DNA of 9,871 nt from an uncultured Actinomycetes bacterium (GTDB lineage: Bacteria; Actinomycetota; Actinomycetes; Nanopelagicales; Nanopelagicaceae): assembly GCA_903928395.1 (NCBI GenBank), contig CAIYQS010000002.1:1-9871 (forward strand), in the 5' to 3' direction. A program made the position numbers and the translations under genes. The notes under the pieces were generated by a model that saw only the letters and a program-made list of their open reading frames with translations, was not told the DNA's origin and made no database searches. Below, one piece after another: positions 4,375 through 9,871 of this stretch (its first letter is position 1; every line of letters starts with the position of its first letter).

Positions 4375-5427
4375 TTAATTACTGAATTCGGCTGCGACTA
4401 ACTCTGCGATCTGTGCAGTATTTAGCGCAGCACCCTTGCGCAGGTTGTCGCCACACATGAAAAGGTCAAGTGCGTGATCGTCATCAAACGAACGGCGAAC
4501 GCGACCCACCCACGTTGGGTCTGTGTTGACAACGTCAGCCGGCGTCGGCCAGATTCCATTTTCTGGATCATCAAGCAGTTCAATCCCGGCAGAACTCTTC
4601 AGCAACTCTTGCGCACCCGCACGTGTGACTTCGGTATCAAAAACAGCGTGCACCGAAAGGGAGTGAGTAGTGATTACTGGAACGCGCACACACGTAACGG
4701 CTACCTTGAGATTTGGAAGTCCCAATATTTTGCGAGATTCAAAACGAACCTTTGTCTCTTCGGATGAATAACCATCCGCTTTGAGCGATCCAGCCCAAGG
4801 AATCACATTAAGTGCAAGCGGCGCGGGAAATGCACCGAAATCCTTGATGACGGTTCGAAGATCTCCCGGTTGTTCACCGAGGTGTGTTCCTGCGACTGCA
4901 GAAATTTGATTGCGAAGCGTTTCTGGACCTGTAACACCCATTCCTGAAACTGCTTGGTAAGAGGAAACGAATATTTCCTTTAGCCCATACGCCTTGTGGA
5001 GCGCACCCATTGCCACGATCATGGTCATGGTTGTGCAGTTTGGATTTGAAATAATTCCCTTTGGCCGATCTTTGATCGCCTCTGGGTTAATTTCGACAAC
5101 TACTAGCGGAACTTGATCATCCATCCGGAAGAAAGTCGAATTATCAACTACTACCGCACCACGCGCTGCAGCGATCGGCGCCCACTCCCCAGCAATTTCA
5201 TCAGGAGTATCAAACATCGCGATATCAATTCCATCGAACGCTTCTGGTGAGATTGGGACGACTGTGAGCTCCTCGCCACGACACATTAGCTTCTTGCCTG
5301 CACTTCGGGCGGAGGCGATGAGGCGAATCTCGCCATACACATTTGGGCGCTTGCTCAAAATATCGAGCATGACCGTACCAACGGCGCCGGTAGCTCCAAC
5401 TACTGCCAGTGATGGTTTCTTACTCAT
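4375..5427 (-). CDS. asd: Aspartate-semialdehyde dehydrogenase
   Basis: A 350-residue enzyme that reduces aspartyl phosphate to aspartate semialdehyde with NADPH, the second step of the pathway to lysine, threonine and methionine (and diaminopimelate). The NADP-binding loop is GATGAVG (11-17). The active-site cysteine is C131 in SNPNCTTM, followed by SSYQAVSG with Q158. R248 (CVRVPV) and H255 (THS) complete the catalytic set. Length is typical. The 70-85 stretch FDTPDEIAGEWAP replaces the common F-S-A-G-G motif, a variant I take to be natural to some actinobacteria. The ATG overlaps the lysC stop (ATGA, four bases), with GGAGG nine bases upstream inside lysC, so the two genes are translationally coupled. 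Confidence 0.96.
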   Translation of the reverse strand: MSKKPSLAVVGATGAVGTVMLDILSKRPNVYGEIRLIASARSAGKKLMCRGEELTVVPISPEAFDGIDIAMFDTPDEIAGEWAPIAAARGAVVVDNSTFFRMDDQVPLVVVEINPEAIKDRPKGIISNPNCTTMTMIVAMGALHKAYGLKEIFVSSYQAVSGMGVTGPETLRNQISAVAGTHLGEQPGDLRTVIKDFGAFPAPLALNVIPWAGSLKADGYSSEETKVRFESRKILGLPNLKVAVTCVRVPVITTHSLSVHAVFDTEVTRAGAQELLKSSAGIELLDDPENGIWPTPADVVNTDPTWVGRVRRSFDDDHALDLFMCGDNLRKGAALNTAQIAELVAAEFSN

Positions 5428-5942
5428 CGTCCAGTTCCTCCATATACGACTGCTTCGTCGGTAGTGTCTAATTCAAAAGCTGAGTGAGCTGCTTTAACAC
5501 CCTTTTCTAGATCGGTGTCGCGCACGATAACTGAGATGCGAATTTCGGAAGTTGAAATCATTTCAATATTTAATCCTGCATCTGCCAGACAAGCAAAGAA
5601 GGTTGCCGTTACTCCAGGGTGCGAACGCATTCCGGCGCCAACTAAAGAAAGTTTTCCTACTTGGTCGTCATACAAAAGTGAGGCGAAACCAATTTCGCCT
5701 TGAATCTCTTTAAGCAACGCGGTTGCCTCTGCTCCATCACTTTTCGGCAAGGTGAATGAAATATCCGTCAACCCTGTTGCTGCAGCGGAAACATTTTGAA
5801 CGATCATGTCGATGTTGATAGCGGCGTCGGCGATCGCTTGAAATATCCGAGCGGCGACTCCGGTGCGATCAGGAACTCCCACAATGGTGATTTTGGCTTC
5901 GGTCTTATCGTGGGCTATTCCACTAATTATTGCTTGTTCCAT
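5424..5942 (-). other. Internal start for the aspartate kinase beta subunit (in frame within lysC)
   Basis: Codon 252 of lysC is an ATG (5942-5940) preceded by GAGGGAG (5957-5951) with an eight-base spacer, a much better ribosome binding site than that of lysC itself. Initiation here would give a 172-residue protein made of the two ACT domains only, starting MEQAIISGIAHDK. In Corynebacterium and Bacillus the same arrangement makes the beta subunit of an alpha2-beta2 aspartokinase, which carries much of the lysine/threonine binding interface. Confidence 0.65.
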
Positions 5943-6695
5943 ATCTTCTGCTCCCTCGGGATGATCTTTGACGATCCACGTTCCTTCTAAATTTGAAAAC
6001 GACGAGCGGACATGAATGGGCAGGTTGAAACGTCTGGCATATTCAACACAACGCAAGTGCAAAACTTTGGCTCCACTTGCCGCTAGTTCGAGCATCTCTT
6101 CGTATGTGACGGTTTTAAGTTTGCGCGCTGTTGGCACAACACGTGGATCAGCTGAATACACGCCATCGACATCGGTATAAATCTCGCAAACATCTGCATC
6201 GAGCGCAGCAGCGAGCGCAACTGCCGTGGTGTCTGAGCCGCCACGTCCCAAGGTTGTTACATCGTTTGTGTCTTGTGAAACCCCTTGAAAACCAGCCACG
6301 ATTGCAATATGTCCACCCTCGAGAGCTTCTCGAATCCGACCTGGCGAAACGTCGATAATTCGAGCCTTACCGTGGGTTGAATCAGTTATTACTCCTGCTT
6401 GCGAACCCGTGAACGACATGGCTTCATGGCCGAGATTTCCAATGGCCATCGCCAATAAAGCCATGGAAATTCTTTCTCCCGCGGTCAACAACATATCCAG
6501 TTCCCGACCGGAAGGCATTGGGGTCACCTGATTTGCGAGTCCAATTAACTCATCGGTGGTATCTCCCATAGCGGAAACAACCACAACCACCTGATGTCCG
6601 GCCTTTTTTGTAGCTACGATCCGGCCAGCCACTCGTTTAAGGCCTTCGGCATCCGCAACCGAGGAGCCACCATATTTTTGGACAATTAGACCCAT
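5424..6695 (-). CDS. lysC: Aspartate kinase
   Basis: A 423-residue aspartokinase phosphorylating aspartate, the first and committed step of the aspartate family pathway. The kinase domain spans about 1-245: KYGGSSVAD (7-15), TTLGRGGSDTTAVALA (147-162) and YTDVDGVYSADPR (173-185). Two ACT domains follow, from about 265 (ITIVGVPDRTGVAARIF) and 345 (KLSLVGAGMRSHPGVTATFF). These are the site of feedback inhibition by lysine plus threonine in relatives. In the QNVSAAATGLTDISFT block, positions known from Corynebacterium glutamicum resistance mutants are S303, T310, and S313 (Thr in that species). The initiation region is weak: no clear Shine-Dalgarno or leaderless -10 precedes the ATG. An 86-bp gap with a palindrome separates it from recR. 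Confidence 0.96.
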   Translation of the reverse strand: MGLIVQKYGGSSVADAEGLKRVAGRIVATKKAGHQVVVVVSAMGDTTDELIGLANQVTPMPSGRELDMLLTAGERISMALLAMAIGNLGHEAMSFTGSQAGVITDSTHGKARIIDVSPGRIREALEGGHIAIVAGFQGVSQDTNDVTTLGRGGSDTTAVALAAALDADVCEIYTDVDGVYSADPRVVPTARKLKTVTYEEMLELAASGAKVLHLRCVEYARRFNLPIHVRSSFSNLEGTWIVKDHPEGAEDMEQAIISGIAHDKTEAKITIVGVPDRTGVAARIFQAIADAAINIDMIVQNVSAAATGLTDISFTLPKSDGAEATALLKEIQGEIGFASLLYDDQVGKLSLVGAGMRSHPGVTATFFACLADAGLNIEMISTSEIRISVIVRDTDLEKGVKAAHSAFELDTTDEAVVYGGTGR

Positions 6696-6733
6696 ACGAG
6701 AACTTTGACATAAAAAGCAGCACTATTGCGGGT

Positions 6734-6752
6734 CGTCTTACTATGTAAGACG
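6734..6752. promoter_or_regulatory. Perfect 19-bp palindrome between recR and lysC
   Basis: CGTCTTAC (6734-6741), TAT, then GTAAGACG (6745-6752): 8-bp arms with no mismatch. It lies 30 bp after the recR stop and 38 bp before the lysC ATG. It could be an operator for a dimeric repressor (TetR-like size) controlling lysC-asd, or an RNA hairpin at the recR 3' end. On the minus strand no T-run follows directly, although a TTTTT appears about 22 bases later. I recognise no known regulator consensus. Confidence 0.55.
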
Positions 6753-6781
6753 CTCAAGCATCCTAAATATTGAGATAAACC

Positions 6782-7378
6782 TTATTCAACTGTCCTGCGG
6801 CCTTCAAAGGCTCGGCCAAGGGTTACTTCATCGGCATATTCAAGATCTCCGCCTACGGGAAGTCCAGAAGCTAGCCGACTCACCTTGATACCGAGTGGCT
6901 TGATCTGACGAATCAAATAAGACGCGGTTGCCTCGCCCTCTAGATTTGGGTCGGTTGCAATGATTAGCTCCTGAATAGTGGGGTCTGCTAACCGAATCAT
7001 CAATTCACGGATCCGTAAGTTTTCGGGGCCGATTCCATCGATCGGTGAAATTGCGCCACCAAGCACATGATATTTGCCTCGAAATTCGCGCGTTTTTTCG
7101 ATCGCCATTACATCTTTACTCTCTTCAACGACACAAATGAGCGAACTATCACGACGCGGATCACGGCAGATGCGACACAAATCTTCTTCGGAAATATTTC
7201 CACACTCGACGCAGAACTTAACGCGCTCTTTTACGGTGCGAAGAACATCGGCAAGTCTAGAAACATCCACGCGCTCCGATTGAATAATATGGAAAGCAAT
7301 GCGCTGCGCAGACTTGGGTCCGATACCGGGCAACCGCCCGAGTTCATCGATTAAGTCTTGAATCGCTCCTTCGTACAT
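6782..7378 (-). CDS. recR: Recombination mediator protein RecR
   Basis: A 198-residue protein that with RecO and RecF loads RecA on gapped DNA. With the preferred start it begins MYEGAIQDLIDELGRLPGIGPKSAQRIAF, the helix-hairpin-helix DNA-binding region. A four-cysteine zinc site follows (CVECGNISEEDLCRIC, about residues 56-71), then a Toprim domain with ICVVEESKD and IIATDPNLEGEATA, and the C-terminal SRLASGLPVGGDLEYAD signature. I chose the ATG at 7378 rather than the TTG one codon upstream, because the family starts M-x-E-G and the ATG overlaps the dnaX stop (TGATG). AAGGA lies 12 bases before it. Co-transcription and coupling with dnaX are typical of bacteria. Confidence 0.96.
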   Translation of the reverse strand: MYEGAIQDLIDELGRLPGIGPKSAQRIAFHIIQSERVDVSRLADVLRTVKERVKFCVECGNISEEDLCRICRDPRRDSSLICVVEESKDVMAIEKTREFRGKYHVLGGAISPIDGIGPENLRIRELMIRLADPTIQELIIATDPNLEGEATASYLIRQIKPLGIKVSRLASGLPVGGDLEYADEVTLGRAFEGRRTVE

Positions 7379-9033
7379 CAACGTTCGAATTCCTTGATTA
7401 CTTGTGCGCCTAGTTCACGCGCGAGTAGCGCGGTTCCGGAGAGCTGATCTGCATCGGTAACCTCTTCAGTCGTGCGCTCGTATTGCGGCGCATTAATCGA
7501 TGGATCCACAACAACATCAATCTTACGAATGAGTCCTGTGACATCCTGAAATGCCGCCGCAAGAATTTCTTCGCTGCCACTACGAACAAAGGAATCGCGT
7601 GCACCAGCATTTACAATTCCGACTGTAATTGCCTTGTCATCAACCGCAAGTACCTGTGCGCTCGCCGATAACAGTGACCAAGTTAAGCGGCGGCGCTTTT
7701 TAACATTTTCAATGACGTCAGGCCATAACCGCCGCAATGCGGCAATATCTACAGGACCTGTAGGTTGATTTGTTGAAGGTTCCGGCGCTGCTGCTCGAAT
7801 CGGTTTCGGAGTGATTGGTGCTGAAAGAATCGCATCAGTTACTGGAATCTGTTCGGGAACTGGAAGCGGTTGGATACCTAGGTTCACTCCGCGCTCTAGG
7901 CGTTCTATGCGTGCAATAAGCGCTTGATCGTCACCAGTTGGCAACAATATTCGGCCGCATATTAACTCCAGGATTAACCGTGGCGCAGTAGCACCTCGCA
8001 TCTCGGTTAAACCTAAGGACGTTATATCCGCCGCACGAATCAACGTTGCTGCTCCAATTAAATTAGCTTGAGTTCGCATGCGATCGAGTTGATCATCCGG
8101 AAAATCACGAAGCACGTGTGAAACATTCTCTTTCACTGCTCCGACAATTATTAAATCTCTTAGTCGCTCCAAGAAATCTAGTGTGAATCGTCTGGGGTCA
8201 AGACCTGATTCAATAACTTTATCAATAGTATTAAAGATCGTGGTGCTATCCCTTGCAGCAAGCGCATCGATTGCTTCATCAAGAAGGGCGCCATCGGTGA
8301 ATCCAAGAAGTTGGATAGCAATATCGTAGGTAACTCCGTCGGTTCCTGCTCCAGCTAAGAGTTGCCCAAGCACAGAGAGCGCGTCTCGTACGGATCCTCC
8401 GCTTGAACGAACAACCAACGGGATGACACCTTTAGCAACCCTGATGCCTTCGAGATCGCAAATTTTTTCTAGGTGCGTGGCAAGAATTCCAGGTGGAACT
8501 AAACGAAATGGATAATGGTGAGTTCGGGAGCGAATCGTTGAAATCAATTTGTCGGGTTCGGTTGTCGCAAAAATAAAGATCACGTGTGGCGGTGGCTCTT
8601 CGACAACTTTTAGGAGTGCGTTAGCGGCACCGGGTCCGAGTTGATGAGCCTCATCAATAATATAAATTTTGTATCGCGACTGAACTGGAGCGAAGAAGGC
8701 TTTATCACGGAGATCGCGTGCGTCATCTACCAATCCATGAGTTGCCGCATCCAACTCCATCACATCGATCGATCCTGGTCCGTTAGCAACGAGGTCAATG
8801 CATGACTGGCATACACCGCATGGATTAGGTGTTGGCCCTATCTCGCAGTTGAGTGAGCGCGCCATGATTCGGGCGCTGGAAGTTTTACCGCAACCGCGGG
8901 GACCGCTGAATAGATAAGCGTGATGAATCTTGCCTGAAGCTAAAGCATTAGAAAGCGGTTCCGTTACATGCTCCTGCCCGATGACCTCAGAAAAGGTCGA
9001 TGGACGATATTTCCGATATAGAGCGAGGGACAC
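7378..9033 (-). CDS. dnaX: DNA polymerase III subunit gamma/tau
   Basis: A 551-residue clamp-loader ATPase. The AAA+ domain has the Walker A motif GPRGCGKTSS (44-53), zinc-binding cysteines C63, C72, C75 and C78, the Walker B motif IIDEAHQ (125-131), sensor 1 ATTEPDK, and STIRSRTHHY with the SRT motif that carries the arginine finger. The lid and collar domains follow to about residue 370. A shorter linker (Pro/Ile/Ala-rich, 385-430) leads to a C-terminal block (LRRLWPDVIENVKKRRR, VGIVNAGARDSFV) typical of the actinobacterial protein. The start is GTG, with AAGGAG four bases upstream. The next upstream feature on the same strand is the SRP RNA, about 38 bp away, and no clear separate promoter is seen, so the two may be co-transcribed. 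Confidence 0.96.
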   Translation of the reverse strand: MSLALYRKYRPSTFSEVIGQEHVTEPLSNALASGKIHHAYLFSGPRGCGKTSSARIMARSLNCEIGPTPNPCGVCQSCIDLVANGPGSIDVMELDAATHGLVDDARDLRDKAFFAPVQSRYKIYIIDEAHQLGPGAANALLKVVEEPPPHVIFIFATTEPDKLISTIRSRTHHYPFRLVPPGILATHLEKICDLEGIRVAKGVIPLVVRSSGGSVRDALSVLGQLLAGAGTDGVTYDIAIQLLGFTDGALLDEAIDALAARDSTTIFNTIDKVIESGLDPRRFTLDFLERLRDLIIVGAVKENVSHVLRDFPDDQLDRMRTQANLIGAATLIRAADITSLGLTEMRGATAPRLILELICGRILLPTGDDQALIARIERLERGVNLGIQPLPVPEQIPVTDAILSAPITPKPIRAAAPEPSTNQPTGPVDIAALRRLWPDVIENVKKRRRLTWSLLSASAQVLAVDDKAITVGIVNAGARDSFVRSGSEEILAAAFQDVTGLIRKIDVVVDPSINAPQYERTTEEVTDADQLSGTALLARELGAQVIKEFER

Positions 9034-9071
9034 CGTTCTCCTTTTACCTGCACTTTTGAGCGCTTATTGAG

Positions 9072-9161
9072 GGACCCTCCGCACACCCGTCAGAGCGCAC
9101 CTACCCTTGCTGCCTTCCAGCCCTGGGGGAGTTCAGCACGGTGACGCCGCACGGAGGATCT
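9072..9161 (-). ncRNA. ffs: Bacterial signal recognition particle RNA (4.5S, small type)
   Basis: Read on the minus strand, the RNA contains the universal SRP domain IV: GGCTGGAAGGCAGCAAGGGT with the GGAA tetraloop and the asymmetric internal loop that binds Ffh. Flanking strands GCGTCACCGTGCTGAACTCC and GCGCTCTGACGGGTGTGCGG form the long hairpin. The ends close as GATCCTCCG (9160-9152) with CGGAGGGTC (9081-9073), giving about 90 nt. It directs signal-peptide-bearing ribosomes to the membrane with Ffh and FtsY. Its place between tRNA-Ser and dnaX is conserved in actinobacteria. Ends are estimated from the closing stem and the -10 box. Confidence 0.93.
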
Positions 9162-9168
9162 GTGGGTA

Positions 9169-9174
9169 ATCATA
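9169..9174 (-). promoter_or_regulatory. -10 box of the SRP RNA promoter
   Basis: TATGAT on the minus strand (9174-9169) is one base from consensus and puts transcription start near 9162-9161, matching the 5' end expected from the RNA closing stem. No strong -35 is visible at 17-18 bp. The overlapping TTACCCACA is one base from a DnaA box. Confidence 0.5.
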
Positions 9175-9222
9175 GTTTCTAACACCGATACCCTTCTCCT
9201 CTGGCTCAAAATCATGAGTCAT

Positions 9223-9307
9223 GGAGGATTCGCATAGCGGCCGAGTGCGCACGCTTGGAAAGCGTGTAAAGGGCAACCTTTCGAGGGTTCAAATCCCTCA
9301 TCCTCCG
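9223..9307 (+). tRNA. tRNA-Ser (anticodon GGA)
   Basis: An 85-nt class II tRNA. The acceptor GGAGGAT (9223-9229) pairs with ATCCTCC (9300-9306), with G as discriminator. The anticodon arm CACGC-TTGGAAA-GCGTG has GGA at 9257-9259, reading UCC and UCU. The long variable arm AAAGG-GCAA-CCTTT is typical of tRNA-Ser, and the T arm is GAGGG-TTCAAAT-CCCTC. CCA is not encoded. It diverges from the SRP RNA gene with about 61 bp between them. All stems are fully paired. Confidence 0.97.
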
Positions 9308-9309
9308 CT

Positions 9310-9336
9310 CTCCACTGGTTAACCAGGTAACTGGAG
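9310..9336 (+). repeat. Nested inverted repeats after tRNA-Ser
   Basis: CTGGTTAACCAG (9315-9326) is a perfect 12-bp palindrome, and the flanking CTCCA (9310-9314) and TGGAG (9332-9336) can pair outside it. It begins three bases after the tRNA 3' end. It may act in tRNA 3' processing or weak termination; no T-run follows directly. Confidence 0.4.
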
Positions 9337-9374
9337 GCGTCATCATGCGGTCTTTTGGGGACTCAAAACCAGAT

Positions 9375-9386
9375 TAGAGTCAAGAG
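9375..9386 (+). promoter_or_regulatory. Putative leaderless promoter of the beta-propeller gene
   Basis: TAGAGT (9375-9380) fits TANNNT and is followed by six bases and then the ATG at 9387. No Shine-Dalgarno is present at a normal distance. The -35 region is weak (TTTTGG at 9353-9358, 16 bp upstream). It supports this ATG as the real start. Confidence 0.35.
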
Positions 9387-9800
9387 ATGCGTAGACGTCT
9401 GGGAATATTTCTTTTAAGCGCTTCGATCTGTGCTGTTACGACTATGGCCCCCGGCGCGGTAGTGACCAGCGAAACTACAATGAAATTAATTAAGACTATC
9501 AACGGCAATATTTCTCCAAAATCTGTCCGGTCATCGGGAGATGGCGTGGTGAGCGCGCAAAATATGATGTACCGACATTCGATCACAATTTATGATGCAA
9601 AAACTTTCGCGTTATTAAAAACCATCCCTGACTCTGTTTCACTCAAAGACTTTGGATTCTCGAGTACATCAGGTACATATAAAGGTGCTCCTGTTGAAGG
9701 ATCATTTTCTCCTGATGGTAAATACTTATATGTAATATTAAAAGAAATATGCTTATGGACAATACTTTTGGTAATTTTCGGAATTTTGGGTTACTTTTAA
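9387..9800 (+). CDS. Secreted YncE-like beta-propeller protein, apparently interrupted
   Basis: Residues 1-30 form a signal peptide (MRRR, hydrophobic LGIFLLSASICAV). Then comes a recognisable propeller blade of the YVTN/YncE kind: KTINGNISPKSVRSSGDGVV, HSITIYDAKTFALLKTI, and APVEGSFSPDGKYLYV at about 101-116. Such proteins are exported and bind ligands or the cell surface; full members have several blades and over 300 residues. After KYLYV the frame yields a hydrophobic tail ending at TAA (9798-9800), unlike any blade. Downstream in the same frame 9801-9871 reads PYAPTIFATSGKKVIDPNGP, which looks coding. The stretch 9735-9800 is full of A and T runs, and single-base length changes restore family-like words in other frames. 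I infer frameshifts, by decay or sequencing error, rather than a true 137-residue protein. The rest lies beyond the window. Confidence 0.6.
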   Translation: MRRRLGIFLLSASICAVTTMAPGAVVTSETTMKLIKTINGNISPKSVRSSGDGVVSAQNMMYRHSITIYDAKTFALLKTIPDSVSLKDFGFSSTSGTYKGAPVEGSFSPDGKYLYVILKEICLWTILLVIFGILGYF

Positions 9801-9871
9801 CCCTATGCTCCCACTATTTTTGCGACTTCTGGAAAGAAGGTCATAGACCCAAATGGACCATATATGAGCAC

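Noticed and set aside
6649..6711. Short upstream open frame starting at an ATG 16 bases before the lysC ATG, as a possible attenuator peptide
   Set aside because: It has no ribosome binding site, is not rich in lysine or threonine codons, and overlaps lysC out of frame; nothing supports translation.
7378..7381. TTG start for recR one codon upstream of the ATG
   Set aside because: RecR proteins begin M-x-E-G, and the ATG makes a TGATG junction with dnaX. The slightly better Shine-Dalgarno spacing of the TTG does not outweigh this.
7685..7702. A-rich run followed by a small hairpin within dnaX, resembling a programmed -1 frameshift site for a short gamma form
   Set aside because: The codons read GTT AAA AAG, so the slippery heptamer is T AAA AAG rather than A AAA AAG. 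The hairpin has no spacer, and the site lies within the conserved C-terminal block rather than after domain III.
9162..9170. TTACCCACA (minus strand) upstream of the SRP RNA as a DnaA box
   Set aside because: One mismatch at a conserved position and no second copy nearby; it is better explained as part of the promoter region.
1..9871. CRISPR arrays, insertion sequences, phage or toxin-antitoxin genes
   Set aside because: No spaced direct repeats, transposase motifs or paired small genes of that kind were seen; apart from the 4114-4374 gap nearly all space is taken by core genes.

Overview
The window looks like chromosomal DNA of a small-genome, mid-GC actinobacterium. Protein content and gene order are actinobacterial: tRNA-Ser, SRP RNA, dnaX, recR, lysC and asd form one block, and crp, ridA, DUF4177, yqeY and a metallophosphoesterase form another. 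Both blocks occur close together on mycobacterial and other actinobacterial chromosomes. The moderate GC, short spacers and overlapping genes would suit a freshwater acI-type (Nanopelagicales) lineage, but that placement is inferred from memory of gene order and style, not from a search.

Bases 1-3401 hold the end of a Crp/FNR regulator (+). It faces a large secreted protein (-) that resembles the plant EXORDIUM/PHI-1 family and carries an Asn-Gly repeat linker. Next is a tight minus-strand operon read yqeY > DUF4177 > ridA, with TAATG and TAA-ATG junctions. A metallophosphoesterase diverges from yqeY across only 14 bp. Bases 3379-4374 carry a GNAT acetyltransferase (-) whose 3' end overlaps the phosphoesterase by 23 bp. 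They also hold a 260-bp non-coding stretch with a plus-strand intrinsic terminator, one perfect and one weak DnaA-box-like sequence, an unusual tRNA-like gene and a 17-bp hairpin without a U-tract.

Bases 4375-9161 are a minus-strand block read SRP RNA > dnaX > recR > lysC > asd. It combines DNA replication and repair (clamp-loader subunit, RecFOR recombination mediator) with the first two steps of the aspartate pathway to lysine, threonine and methionine. recR overlaps dnaX and asd overlaps lysC. An 86-bp gap between recR and lysC contains a perfect 19-bp palindrome, a likely control point separating the two halves. lysC carries an internal Shine-Dalgarno and ATG that would give a separate regulatory beta subunit. 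Bases 9162-9871 hold tRNA-Ser(GGA) and the start of a secreted YncE-like beta-propeller gene whose reading frame breaks down in a homopolymer-rich stretch near the window end.

The main points for a second look are the divergent tRNA-like gene, the EXORDIUM-like secreted protein with an HExxE motif, three genes with an exact TANNNT-N6-start leaderless layout, the recR-lysC palindrome, and the disrupted beta-propeller gene. I saw no CRISPR array, insertion sequence or phage gene, and most of the window is ordinary core genome.
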